Assembly (NCBI RefSeq): GCF_030297675.1
Contig: NZ_AP028142.1
Coordinates: forward strand, 1,488,001-1,552,000
Reading direction: 5' to 3'
Source of the DNA: Polynucleobacter sp. HIN11
GTDB lineage: Bacteria; Pseudomonadota; Gammaproteobacteria; Burkholderiales; Burkholderiaceae
DNA: 64,000 nt
Shown here one piece after another: positions 1 through 9,244 of this stretch; position 1 is the first letter of the stretch, and each line of letters starts with the position of its first letter. Under the pieces are notes generated by a model that made no database searches, had not been told where the DNA came from, and saw only the letters and a program-made list of their open reading frames with translations. The position numbers were made by a program, and so were the translations under genes.

Positions 1-855
1 CAACTCCCGAATGGCTGCAATCACACCGTAATCTAAATGGCGGCGATAAACAAATGGCCGAATAATTTGCTCAAGCCCCTTCTCACATCGAACATAATCG
101 GGGTGTGATATGGGCGGATAAATCATACGGCCTTTAATCCACGCATAGCGCTCCCACTCACGTCCTTGGACAAACAAATACTCTTCGAGCATTTCTAGAC
201 TACAAACTAAGGGTCCAGAATCCCCATTAGGTCGCAAGCGCATATCCACCCGGAACACAAATCCATGCGCATCATGCTCAGAAATCATTTTGATCAGACG
301 CCGGCCTAGCTTCGTAAACCACTCGTGGTTTGAAATCGAACTTGCCCCATGTTGGGTCTCACCTTCTTCCTCGTACAAGAAGATCAGATCAATATCCGAG
401 GAAAGATTGAGTTCACGACCACCCAATTTACCCATCCCGACAATGAGAAGTGGCAGTTCATAGTCTTCGGTCCGAGCCCAAGGTAGACCAAACCGCTCTT
501 GTAAATCCGCACGAAGATAACGCACGACTAGCCCAAGTGCTTGTTCCGCAAAATAGCTGAGTGCCTGGGTTACCTCCAATAAAGGGGCCAGTCCATTGAG
601 GTCTCGGCAACCAATCCAAAGCATCAACTGTTGACGAACTAGCCGTAGCTGACTCATGAGTGCCGCCTCATCCAACTCCTGACGATCGAGAGCCCGGTTT
701 ATTGGCAGGAGCAACTGATCGATTTGGGTAGCATCGACCTGTGTATGCATGCGCTCCTCCAACCAAGTGCGCCAATCCACGTGGGCACTTAGCCAGCGAT
801 TTGCATAAAGGGAGTTTTTCTCCAGAAAAGAAAGGGCGTCTTGATTGGAAACCAT
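1..855 (-). CDS. glnE: Glutamine synthetase adenylyltransferase/deadenylylase, N-terminal part (partial)
   Basis: The first 285 codons of GlnE are present; the gene leaves the window at base 1. GlnE attaches AMP to, or removes it from, glutamine synthetase according to PII state, and so sets ammonia assimilation. The visible part holds the adenylyl-removase nucleotidyltransferase core: GMGKLGGRELNLSSDIDL starts at about residue 140, with the metal-binding pair D154 and D156. The ATG at 855-853 has an AAGG a few bases upstream. It is divergent from yhdP with only 57 bp between, so the two promoters must be packed together. The identification rests on this family signature; the C-terminal adenylylase half cannot be checked. 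Confidence 0.93.
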   Translation of the reverse strand, partial: MVSNQDALSFLEKNSLYANRWLSAHVDWRTWLEERMHTQVDATQIDQLLLPINRALDRQELDEAALMSQLRLVRQQLMLWIGCRDLNGLAPLLEVTQALSYFAEQALGLVVRYLRADLQERFGLPWARTEDYELPLLIVGMGKLGGRELNLSSDIDLIFLYEEEGETQHGASSISNHEWFTKLGRRLIKMISEHDAHGFVFRVDMRLRPNGDSGPLVCSLEMLEEYLFVQGREWERYAWIKGRMIYPPISHPDYVRCEKGLEQIIRPFVYRRHLDYGVIAAIREL

Positions 856-912
856 ACCTTATCTTAATCGCTACTAGCCCAATCAACGAAGGGTGTCGGA
901 TAATGGATAGCA

Positions 913-3900
913 ATGACAGAAAAAAAGTATCCGTTACGCCTCAAAGACCTTCTCACGATGCGGCCCGACGCCACCTCGTGGTCACGTTGGTCGCGCCGTC
1001 TGGTAATTTTGACTCTCGTTACAGTCGGACTCATGATTCTTGGACATCTGGTAATCCGTTTCATCATTTGGCCCCAACTCGAAACCTCAAAACCCGCTGT
1101 CGAAAAGTTACTGTCACAACGCATTGGCGTTGAGGTCAAAATCAATGAACTCAATGTCTACTGGCAAGGGATCCGTCCAGTCTTTGATATTCGCGACCTA
1201 GAATTTGTGGTCGATTCCAAACGCAATCCGACGACGATTGCAGATGCACCTCCTCTAAAGATCGCTGACATCCGAGGAGAACTCAGTTGGTCATCGTTTT
1301 ATCACCTCAAACCCTATTTCACAAAATTACATGCCAGCAATGCAGTGATTCAAGTAACACGTGACTCACAAAAACGTTTGTATGTCGCTGGCATTCTTGC
1401 GGGTGATGGCGGCGATGATTTCCATCTCGAAAATTGGTTGTTTAAACAGGGTGATTTAAAGATTTCTGATATCAATATTCTTTGGAAGGATTTCTCAAAG
1501 TCCAAAGCAGATGCCGCAGATCTACGCATCGAGTCCATGCAACTACGAAATGGAATTCGGCAGCATGAACTTGATGCCGCTATTTATAGCCCATGGCATC
1601 AAGGCACCCTAACTCTCTCGGGAAAATTTTCTCACCGTCTTGGTGGGCAAGCGGGTCATTGGCGTGATTGGATTGGCGACTTTCAGTGGAAGGTCGCACA
1701 ACTCAATCTCGGCCAATTTAGTCGTGATTTTGAAATCCCTTTTAAACAACTCAGTGGGGTGCTGGACTCATCAGGGTCGATTGCCTTAAATAAAGGCATC
1801 CCCGATGGTGGACAGTTCAAACTAGCAATCGAGCAACCCGTCTTTCAACAATTAAAGAGCAATCAGGCGCTTGAGTTTGGACGTTTGGAAATGGAAGCGA
1901 AGCAATTCACCTCTGGAAAGTTCATTTCGCTTGGGGTGCAGCAATTTGCCTGGTTAAACAAGAATCAAAAACCAGGAACCCCCATGGAATCTCTGGCACC
2001 CATGACTTTTGGCTGGCAGGCGCCCAAAGGCGATGGGGAGCTTGAGAGGTTTGCATTCTCTTCGGCAAAAATTAGTCTTGAGAACCTCAGTCTGTTTGCA
2101 TTGAACCTGCCCATTCCCAATCGAATCCGCCAGGTTTTAGAACAAACCGAACCTCGTGGTGAACTGATCGATGTTGATATCACATGGGCCGAACCAAAAT
2201 CCAATATTCCCCTGATCGGTGGCCTCTTAAGTGGCCAAGGACCTAAATTTACTATTACCGGCACCCTCAATCAGGTGGGCATCAAGGCTTACCGGGACAC
2301 TATCCCAAGCATTGCCAATTTAAGCGGCACGATTACCACCAATCAAAACCAAGGCAGCATCAAACTCAACTCACAAAATTTGCGATTAGTAATTGCCGAC
2401 TTTTTAGCAGAGCCACGCCTGCAGTTCGATAGTGCAAGTGGAGCGCTTAGTTGGTCATTAAAAAATAAACAATGGCAAATCGGCTTTAACCAGCTCTCCG
2501 TTAACAATCCGGATATCGCATTAATTGCTGATGGTAATTACCTAATTGGTAAAGAAAAGGCACCGGATACTTTAGATCTAACCATTCAGTTTCCTAGAGC
2601 AAAGGCACAAACAATCTACCGCTACCTCCCTGCAGAAATGTCAAAGGACGCGCGTGCCTATATTGAAAAGGCATTCATTGGGGGCGAGATTAATAATGGG
2701 CGCCTCAGAATGAAGGGGGATCCTAATTTGGCCCCTTATGATGCTCCAGGAAGCAGCGAATTTGCATTAAATCTACCGATTTCTCAAACGGTTTTTCGAC
2801 CAGCCCCCTTGTTTCCATCCACAAAAGGCAGCTGGCCTGAATTCACGGAAGTAAATGGTGTCGTTTCTATGCAGCAAGCCAAGCTGATGGTGGCTATCAA
2901 AGATGCTCGCTACCAAGGTCTTCAAATTCAAAATGTCAATGCAGAAATTCCAAATGTTTCTAGCGCAAAGCCTGTCCTCAATCTCAAAGGAAACATCACT
3001 GGCCCGATGAATGACATGATGGACTATCTCAGGACAACACCAATTCTTCTCACGCGTCCAGAATTAGCAAAGAATCTGAAGTTATCAGGCCCAGCAAAAC
3101 TTGATCTAGATCTCCTTTTGCCCCTACAAAATACAGATGACGTTAAATTAAATGCTTTGCTGAACTTAGATAACAATGTTGTCGTTTGGTCTGATCTTGC
3201 TCCTTTTAATCAAGTACGAGGCAGCATTCGCATTACCGAAGATCTACCTCGCTTTGAACAGGTAAGCGCTGAATTCTTTGGTGGCACGATCAATATTCGA
3301 CAAAACACGGCGCAATCGCAAACCAAACAAGATCTTTATGATCTCAATGGAACAATTGATCTTGAACGCCTTGAACGTCACTATGCCAATCAAGTAGGTC
3401 GCCAATCTCAGCAACTCTTAAAGGCACTGGATGGTAAGGCTGCATTTAAAGGCAAACTAGGTATTACTAGTAACACCACAGATCTCAATCTCGACTTAGA
3501 TTTCAATGCTCTAAGCACCACCCTTCCTGAACCCCTCAGTATCAAGAAGGGCAACAAACTAAACGGGATTTTTCGTTATCAGTCCAACGCCAGCGAGGGA
3601 GCGCCCAAGCGAATTGCACAATGGTCCGCACAAATTGGGAAATCAATCACCCTACAAGGAAAGCAAGGTCCAGATGGGATTGTGGCGCAAGGAATTGGAA
3701 TTGGTGCCCCAGCCATCATCCCTGAGCGTGGCTTGGGTCTCAATTTGCAAGCAAGCGATCTCAATATTGATGCCTGGCACCGCCTTTTATTTTCGAACGA
3801 TGGGGTAAATAACAAACCCGAGGCTGCCAATATGGCTAGCTCTACAGATGGTGTCAATGGCCTTCAAGTATTTACAGCACGCGTCAATCAAGCGATTGCC

Positions 3901-5067
3901 ATGAATCGCTCCTGGCCCAATCTTGCCGTAAGCGCCAAATTAGGGGGTGATACTTGGCAGCTGAATTTGAAATCTCCCAATCTTGAGGGTGACATTCAGT
4001 ATCAGGAAAGAAAAAATTCCGATCTTCTCAAAGGCAAATTGCTTCGTTTGCATATTCCTCCAAGATTACAAAATCTGACAAATTCAAGCGCATCCGCTGA
4101 CAAAGAGGTATCACTTAATGCGATTCCTGAACTGGATCTAAGTATTGATGACTTTAATTTCAATCAATACAAACCAGGCGCGATCGCAATCAAGACACGT
4201 AATAGTACAAATCGCATCACGATTGAAAGTCTCAAAATTAACAATCCAAGTTCGTCATCAACGGTCACTGGCGAATGGACAAGCGATGCCCAAGGCAATA
4301 ATGAGCGCGTCATCATCGATACGACATCACAGGTTAAGGATCTGGGAACCGTGGTTGCCTATTGGGGCAATCCCAAAGCAGTTGAAGGCGGGAAGGGAAC
4401 AATCAACGCCAAATTGGATTGGAGCGGTCCTCCCTACAATCCCTCCTTTGATACCCTGGCTGGCAATGTCAAGATCAATCTAGAAAATGGTCGCTTACTT
4501 CAAGTGGACTCCGGTTTTGCCAAAATTATTGGGGTGTTCAGTTTGCAAAGCTTATTAAAGTTTGCAACCTTTGATATTCAAGGTAGCCTTGGTAGTGTAG
4601 TTACCTCGGGAACCGCTTTCAACACTCTTTCTGGTGATTTTGTTTTGCGCAACGGTGTCGCCCGAACACAAAATTTCACGATGCAACTCAATCAAGCTCG
4701 CGTTGCCACTAGCGGTCTCGTGAATATTCCCAAGCAAACCCAAGACTTACGAATCACCATCTTCCCAACGATTGATGCAACAGCAGGCGCTCTTGCGCTC
4801 TTCGCAGTCAATCCGATTGTTGGCGCTAGCGCTCTGATTGGGCAATATTTAATCAGCAATCAACTAAACCGCACACTTCAGACCGATTACCTAGTTCAGG
4901 GAAGCTGGGATAAACCTGATGTAATCCCGCTGGACCAAAATGGCCAGCCTTTAGATCCAAAAGTGCTTGAGACCATCCGCTCTCGAAATTTATTGCGTGA
5001 GCAAAAGATGCCGCCAGCACCAAGCCCATCAAAGCCAGTCCCCACCACCCCAGCGCCTGCCAATTAA
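913..5067 (+). CDS. yhdP: YhdP/AsmA-like envelope protein (TIGR02099 family)
   Basis: A 1384-residue protein with a short cytoplasmic N-terminus, one membrane segment at about residues 28-52, and a very long periplasmic region rich in beta-strand repeats typical of the AsmA/YhdP family. It ends in a Pro/Ala/Ser-rich tail. Family members are thought to bridge inner and outer membrane and help move phospholipid outward; that function is known from E. coli, not shown here. E. coli YhdP is about 1266 residues. A GATAAT hexamer lies 8 nt before the ATG and no clear ribosome-binding site is seen, so the start and its promoter are close together. It is followed after 26 bp by an amidase gene, probably co-transcribed. 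Confidence 0.88.
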   Translation: MTEKKYPLRLKDLLTMRPDATSWSRWSRRLVILTLVTVGLMILGHLVIRFIIWPQLETSKPAVEKLLSQRIGVEVKINELNVYWQGIRPVFDIRDLEFVVDSKRNPTTIADAPPLKIADIRGELSWSSFYHLKPYFTKLHASNAVIQVTRDSQKRLYVAGILAGDGGDDFHLENWLFKQGDLKISDINILWKDFSKSKADAADLRIESMQLRNGIRQHELDAAIYSPWHQGTLTLSGKFSHRLGGQAGHWRDWIGDFQWKVAQLNLGQFSRDFEIPFKQLSGVLDSSGSIALNKGIPDGGQFKLAIEQPVFQQLKSNQALEFGRLEMEAKQFTSGKFISLGVQQFAWLNKNQKPGTPMESLAPMTFGWQAPKGDGELERFAFSSAKISLENLSLFALNLPIPNRIRQVLEQTEPRGELIDVDITWAEPKSNIPLIGGLLSGQGPKFTITGTLNQVGIKAYRDTIPSIANLSGTITTNQNQGSIKLNSQNLRLVIADFLAEPRLQFDSASGALSWSLKNKQWQIGFNQLSVNNPDIALIADGNYLIGKEKAPDTLDLTIQFPRAKAQTIYRYLPAEMSKDARAYIEKAFIGGEINNGRLRMKGDPNLAPYDAPGSSEFALNLPISQTVFRPAPLFPSTKGSWPEFTEVNGVVSMQQAKLMVAIKDARYQGLQIQNVNAEIPNVSSAKPVLNLKGNITGPMNDMMDYLRTTPILLTRPELAKNLKLSGPAKLDLDLLLPLQNTDDVKLNALLNLDNNVVVWSDLAPFNQVRGSIRITEDLPRFEQVSAEFFGGTINIRQNTAQSQTKQDLYDLNGTIDLERLERHYANQVGRQSQQLLKALDGKAAFKGKLGITSNTTDLNLDLDFNALSTTLPEPLSIKKGNKLNGIFRYQSNASEGAPKRIAQWSAQIGKSITLQGKQGPDGIVAQGIGIGAPAIIPERGLGLNLQASDLNIDAWHRLLFSNDGVNNKPEAANMASSTDGVNGLQVFTARVNQAIAMNRSWPNLAVSAKLGGDTWQLNLKSPNLEGDIQYQERKNSDLLKGKLLRLHIPPRLQNLTNSSASADKEVSLNAIPELDLSIDDFNFNQYKPGAIAIKTRNSTNRITIESLKINNPSSSSTVTGEWTSDAQGNNERVIIDTTSQVKDLGTVVAYWGNPKAVEGGKGTINAKLDWSGPPYNPSFDTLAGNVKINLENGRLLQVDSGFAKIIGVFSLQSLLKFATFDIQGSLGSVVTSGTAFNTLSGDFVLRNGVARTQNFTMQLNQARVATSGLVNIPKQTQDLRITIFPTIDATAGALALFAVNPIVGASALIGQYLISNQLNRTLQTDYLVQGSWDKPDVIPLDQNGQPLDPKVLETIRSRNLLREQKMPPAPSPSKPVPTTPAPAN

Positions 5068-5068
5068 C

Positions 5069-5084
5069 TACTAAAGCTTTAGTA
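5069..5084. repeat. 16-bp perfect palindrome between yhdP and the amidase gene
   Basis: TACTAAAGCTTTAGTA is a perfect palindrome directly after the yhdP stop codon and 9 nt before the next start. It has no loop and no T-run, so it is a weak candidate for an intrinsic terminator. It could be a processing hairpin or a chance palindrome. Confidence 0.35.
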
Positions 5085-5093
5085 TTTAGTGGT

Positions 5094-5915
5094 ATGGCAA
5101 ATAAATTAACAGTAGCAGCAATTCAGATGATTTCATCTGCGAATTTGGCAGACAATCTGAGCACTGCTGAACGTCTAATCAAAAACGCGTCTGACCAAGG
5201 TGCAGTAGTGCTTGCGCTACCTGAGTATTTTTGCCTAATGGGCCTTGCGGATACCGACAAGGTCAAAGTGCGGGAGACCTTTGGTCGTGGTCCGATTCAA
5301 GACGCGCTTCAAGGCTTTGCTCAAAAGTATCAGATCTTCTTAATTGCAGGAACCATTCCCCTCGAGGCGAGTGATCCCCAAAAGGTGCTAAATGCGAGCT
5401 TAGTATTTAATCCTGATGGTCAGTGCATTGCCCGTTACGACAAGATCCATCTATTTGGTTTTCAGACGTCTAATGAGCGCTACCAAGAATCTGAAACGAT
5501 TGAGGCGGGCAACCAACCTACAACGGTTCGCATTTTGTATGAGGGCAAGGAGTGGGTGTTTGGTTTAAGCATTTGCTACGATCTTCGTTTTCCGGAACTC
5601 TATCGACAGCAGGCTGGAGTTGACTGCCAAGTGATTCCAGCTGCATTTACCCACACCACAGGCAAGGATCATTGGGAGATTTTGCTCCGTGCCCGGGCTA
5701 TTGAAAACCAGTGCTATTTTTTAGCATCTGCCCAAGGTGGGCTTCATCAAAATCAACGTCGTACTTGGGGTCAATCCATGCTGGTCGACCCCTGGGGCAA
5801 TATTGTTTCTGAACTCGCCACTGGCGAAGGCTGCGTGCTTGGTGAGCTAGACTCAACTGCACTCGAAGAGGTGCGCTCTAAGCTACCCGCCCTAAACCAT
5901 CGTAAGCTTATTTAA
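5094..5915 (+). CDS. Carbon-nitrogen hydrolase, Nit1/deaminated-glutathione-amidase type
   Basis: A 273-residue nitrilase-superfamily amidase. The catalytic triad is visible: E44 in LPEYF, K117 in RYDKIHLF and C161 in SICYDLRFPELYR. The motif around the lysine and the short single-domain length match the Nit1/YbeM branch, whose known job is to hydrolyse deaminated glutathione, a metabolite repair reaction. The branch assignment is an inference from motif spacing; a general omega-amidase is the main alternative. It sits 26 bp after yhdP and 7 bp before tldD, in the order yhdP-amidase-tldD that is frequent in betaproteobacteria. Confidence 0.88.
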   Translation: MANKLTVAAIQMISSANLADNLSTAERLIKNASDQGAVVLALPEYFCLMGLADTDKVKVRETFGRGPIQDALQGFAQKYQIFLIAGTIPLEASDPQKVLNASLVFNPDGQCIARYDKIHLFGFQTSNERYQESETIEAGNQPTTVRILYEGKEWVFGLSICYDLRFPELYRQQAGVDCQVIPAAFTHTTGKDHWEILLRARAIENQCYFLASAQGGLHQNQRRTWGQSMLVDPWGNIVSELATGEGCVLGELDSTALEEVRSKLPALNHRKLI

Positions 5916-5922
5916 AAGAACC

Positions 5923-7410
5923 ATGAACTCACTCGCTATCCCAAACCTTGCAACAACTGCAAGCCCACAAGAGGCTCTCGACATTGCCCATTCTTTTTTA
6001 CTCAAGCCCAATGGCCTCAGTCCTTCTGATCTTGATCAACTGTTTGGGGTGATGCATGCGCATCGCTTAGATGATGCGGATTTATATTTTCAGCACACAC
6101 GTAGCGAACAATGGAGTTTAGAGGAAGGGATTGTCAAATCCGGTAGTTTCAATATTGATCAAGGTGTTGGTATTCGTGCGATTTCGGGGGATAAAACGGC
6201 ATTTGCTTACTCGGATGTGATTAGCTCTGAAGCTTTATTAAAGGCTGCCCATGCTACTCGTGTGATTGGCCCCAAGGGTGGCAAGATTAAAGTCCGCGCC
6301 CCACTTTCTGCATCGACCCATACCAATTCAACTCTATACAGCGCCCACAACCCTCTGGACTCATTAACGCCCCCAGAAAAAATTGCGCTCTTAGAGGGGA
6401 TTGAGCGGCGCGCGAAGGCACGTGACCCACGCATCATTCAGGTGATGGCTAGTCTTGCGGGTGAGTTTGATGTCGTCATGGTAGCTCGCTCGAATGGCTT
6501 ATTAGCTGCCGATATTCGCCCGCTTGTACGAGTATCCATCCATGTCATTGCCGAGCAAAATGGTCGTCGAGAATCCGGCTCTGCCGGCGGTGGAGCACGC
6601 GCCGACTACGGTTTTTTTGATACCCAGCGTATCGATCAGTGGGTCGACGAAGCAGTTGATCAGGCCCTCCTAAATCTCGATTCCCGTCCAGCACCTGCAG
6701 GTCCAATGACCGTTGTGATGGGGCCGGGATGGCCCGGTGTACTGCTGCATGAAGCCATTGGTCACGGCCTCGAAGGAGACTTTAATCGCAAAGGATCTTC
6801 TGCGTTCTCTGGACGCATTGGTCAGCGTGTAGCCGCTAAGGGTGTCACGGTGGTTGATGATGGAACACTCAGCGGACGTCGCGGCTCTCTCAATATGGAT
6901 GATGAGGGTACACCCACGCAATGCACCACCCTGATTGAAGACGGTGTTTTAAAGGGCTATATTCAAGATAGTCTGAATGCACGCTTGATGGGAATGCCAC
7001 TAACAGGCAATGGACGGCGTGAGAGCTTTGCCTCGCTGCCCCTACCCCGTATGACCAATACCTACATGCTATCTGGTCAATATGACCCAGAAGAGATTGT
7101 GGCCAGCATTGATCGAGGTCTCTATGCTGTGAACTTTGGTGGTGGGCAAGTTGATATCACGAGTGGCAAATTTGTATTCTCTGCCTCGGTGGCGTATTGG
7201 GTGGAAAAAGGCAAGATCCAATACCCCGTCAAAGGCGCAACCATTATTGGCAACGGCCCAGAATCTCTCAAGCAAGTGAGCATGATCGGCAACGACCTTC
7301 GTCTAGATAGCGGGGTGGGCGTATGCGGCAAAGAAGGGCAAAGCGTCCCGGTTGGTGTGGGTCAGCCAACCTTGCGCATTGATGAGATGACCGTTGGGGG
7401 CACGGCTTGA
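5923..7410 (+). CDS. tldD: Metalloprotease TldD
   Basis: A 495-residue PmbA/TldD-family protease subunit. The zinc-binding HExxxH motif is HEAIGH at residues 276-281, followed by the conserved glycine-rich stretch typical of TldD. TldD acts with TldE/PmbA as a heterodimer that degrades unfolded peptides and matures some ribosomally made peptides; no tldE is in this window. The ATG at 5923 follows the amidase stop by 7 nt with only a weak purine-rich ribosome-binding site, consistent with coupling. Length is slightly above the 481 residues of E. coli TldD because of an N-terminal extension. Confidence 0.95.
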   Translation: MNSLAIPNLATTASPQEALDIAHSFLLKPNGLSPSDLDQLFGVMHAHRLDDADLYFQHTRSEQWSLEEGIVKSGSFNIDQGVGIRAISGDKTAFAYSDVISSEALLKAAHATRVIGPKGGKIKVRAPLSASTHTNSTLYSAHNPLDSLTPPEKIALLEGIERRAKARDPRIIQVMASLAGEFDVVMVARSNGLLAADIRPLVRVSIHVIAEQNGRRESGSAGGGARADYGFFDTQRIDQWVDEAVDQALLNLDSRPAPAGPMTVVMGPGWPGVLLHEAIGHGLEGDFNRKGSSAFSGRIGQRVAAKGVTVVDDGTLSGRRGSLNMDDEGTPTQCTTLIEDGVLKGYIQDSLNARLMGMPLTGNGRRESFASLPLPRMTNTYMLSGQYDPEEIVASIDRGLYAVNFGGGQVDITSGKFVFSASVAYWVEKGKIQYPVKGATIIGNGPESLKQVSMIGNDLRLDSGVGVCGKEGQSVPVGVGQPTLRIDEMTVGGTA

Positions 7411-7467
7411 TTTGCATGCGTTTGTATTGGATCGCACCGACCTCTATGAGGCTTTAGAATAGAGGGT

Positions 7468-8589
7468 ATGAGTACAAAACCCCATACCCCCCAAGAAAAC
7501 TGGTACGCAAGCTTAGATAAAACCTCTGCGACCGATGATCAACGTGTCGGCAACATTACTGTTTTGCCGCCTCCCGAGCATTTAATTCGGTTTTTTCCAA
7601 TCGTAGGTACTCCAACTGAAAAATTAATCGGGCGTACTCGGGACAAAATACGGAACCTAATTCATGGCAAGGATGATCGCCTCCTAGTAATCATTGGTCC
7701 TTGCTCGATCCATGATCCTTCCGCAGCATTGGAATATTGCCAACGCCTCATGAAAGAGCGTACTCGCTTAGCAGACGATCTAGAAATTGTCATGCGCGTC
7801 TATTTTGAGAAACCCCGCACGACAGTTGGTTGGAAGGGACTCATCAACGACCCCTATCTCGATGAGAGTTTTAAGATTGAAGAAGGCCTGCGTATTGCGC
7901 GCCAAGTACTCATGGAAATTAATCGCTTGGGCATGCCAGCCGGCAGCGAGTTCCTGGATGTGATCTCGCCTCAATACATTGCCGATCTAATTTCATGGGG
8001 TGCAATCGGCGCCAGAACGACAGAGAGTCAAGTTCATCGCGAACTGAGTTCTGGATTATCTGCGCCAATCGGATTTAAAAACGGTACTGATGGCAATATC
8101 AAAATTGCAACCGATGCGATTCAAGCGGCGCATCGGCCACATCATTTTTTATCGGTACATAAAAATGGTCAGGTTGCAATCGTTGAAACTAAGGGCAATA
8201 AAGACTGTCACGTGATTCTGCGCGGTGGCAAAGAACCCAATTACGAAGCAAAGTATGTTGAGGCAGCGTGTGCTGAACTAGAAGCTGCAAAGTTACCAGC
8301 CTCTTTGATGGTTGATCTATCGCATGCCAATTCAAGTAAACAGCATCAACGGCAAATCGATGTTGCTAATAATGTTGCTGAACAAATCGAGCGTGGATCC
8401 CGTAAGATTTTTGGGGTGATGATTGAAAGCCATCTAAACGCCGGCGCTCAGAAGTTCACACCCGGCAAGGATGATCCAAAACAGCTGGAATATGGCAAGA
8501 GTATTACCGATGCCTGCATTAACTGGGATGATTCTGTGAAGGTGCTTGAACGTCTTGCCCAAGCGGTTCGCAAGCGGCGGCGCGCCTAG
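7468..8589 (+). CDS. aroG: 3-deoxy-7-phosphoheptulonate (DAHP) synthase, class I
   Basis: A 373-residue type Ialpha DAHP synthase that condenses phosphoenolpyruvate with erythrose 4-phosphate, the first step of the shikimate pathway. Seen: the PEP/metal-site motif IIGPCSIHD near residues 74-82, the RVYFEKPRTTVGWKG block and MVDLSHANSSKQH near the C-terminus. Which aromatic amino acid inhibits it cannot be read safely from sequence. A TAGAAT hexamer lies 7 nt before the ATG with AGAGGG directly between them, so either a very short leader or a compact Shine-Dalgarno serves the start. A strong hairpin terminator follows. Confidence 0.95.
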   Translation: MSTKPHTPQENWYASLDKTSATDDQRVGNITVLPPPEHLIRFFPIVGTPTEKLIGRTRDKIRNLIHGKDDRLLVIIGPCSIHDPSAALEYCQRLMKERTRLADDLEIVMRVYFEKPRTTVGWKGLINDPYLDESFKIEEGLRIARQVLMEINRLGMPAGSEFLDVISPQYIADLISWGAIGARTTESQVHRELSSGLSAPIGFKNGTDGNIKIATDAIQAAHRPHHFLSVHKNGQVAIVETKGNKDCHVILRGGKEPNYEAKYVEAACAELEAAKLPASLMVDLSHANSSKQHQRQIDVANNVAEQIERGSRKIFGVMIESHLNAGAQKFTPGKDDPKQLEYGKSITDACINWDDSVKVLERLAQAVRKRRRA

Positions 8590-8608
8590 TTATGTTTTAT
8601 TTATTAGG

Positions 8609-8635
8609 AACGCGGCTTTAGGCCGCGTTTTTTCT
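8609..8635. terminator. Intrinsic terminator shared by aroG and the convergent adenosyltransferase gene
   Basis: Stem AACGCGGC (8609-8616) pairs with GCCGCGTT (8622-8629) around a 5-nt loop, followed by a T-run on the plus strand. It lies between the aroG stop and the end of the reverse-strand gene, 3 nt from the latter, so it may serve both directions. Confidence 0.85.
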
Positions 8636-8637
8636 TT

Positions 8638-9210
8638 CTAGTTGTCTTGTGCTTTATTTTGATTCTTCCACAGTACGTCTTGACCACCAGCGGCTTGGTT
8701 TAAAACCCGGGCAATCACAAATAGAAGGTCGGATAAGCGATTCACGTATTGACGCGGCGAGTCCGCAATTGGGTCAACCCAACCCAACTTAACAATCGAG
8801 CGTTCAGCGCGTCGACAAACCGTTCGACAGACATGCGCTTGAGCTGCTGCACGGCTTCCTCCTGGCAAGATAAATTCTTTTAGCGGAGGCAGATTGGCGT
8901 TGTAGTAAGCTAACCAAGTATCGAGCTGTTCGACTTGCTCAATTTTTAATAGGGTGTAATTAGGAATACAAAGCTCTCCACCCAAGTCGAATAAATCATG
9001 CTGGACTCGCAGGAGTAATGCCTGAAGATCAGAAGCAATTGATGGAGGGAGATCTTCGGTCATCAAAACCCCAATTTGGGAGTTGAGCTCATCCACATCG
9101 CCCATCGCACAGATGCGTAAATGATCTTTTTCAACTCGGCTACCGTCACCAAGGCCAGTCATACCGGCATCACCAGTTCGGGTTGCAATTTTTGATAGTC
9201 GATTTCCCAT
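8638..9210 (-). CDS. Cob(I)alamin adenosyltransferase, PduO/MMAB type
   Basis: A 190-residue ATP:cob(I)alamin adenosyltransferase that makes adenosylcobalamin. The ATP-binding signature TRTGDAGMTGLGDG is at residues 11-24 and the C-terminal RRAERSIVKL helix motif is present, both diagnostic of the PduO-type family rather than the CobA/BtuR type. It is divergent from glcD with 34 bp between the start codons. No cobalamin riboswitch is visible upstream. The start ATG at 9210-9208 gives the standard N-terminus. Confidence 0.93.
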   Translation of the reverse strand: MGNRLSKIATRTGDAGMTGLGDGSRVEKDHLRICAMGDVDELNSQIGVLMTEDLPPSIASDLQALLLRVQHDLFDLGGELCIPNYTLLKIEQVEQLDTWLAYYNANLPPLKEFILPGGSRAAAQAHVCRTVCRRAERSIVKLGWVDPIADSPRQYVNRLSDLLFVIARVLNQAAGGQDVLWKNQNKAQDN

Positions 9211-9244
9211 GAACAGATTATAGGTAAATGGCTAAAATAGACGA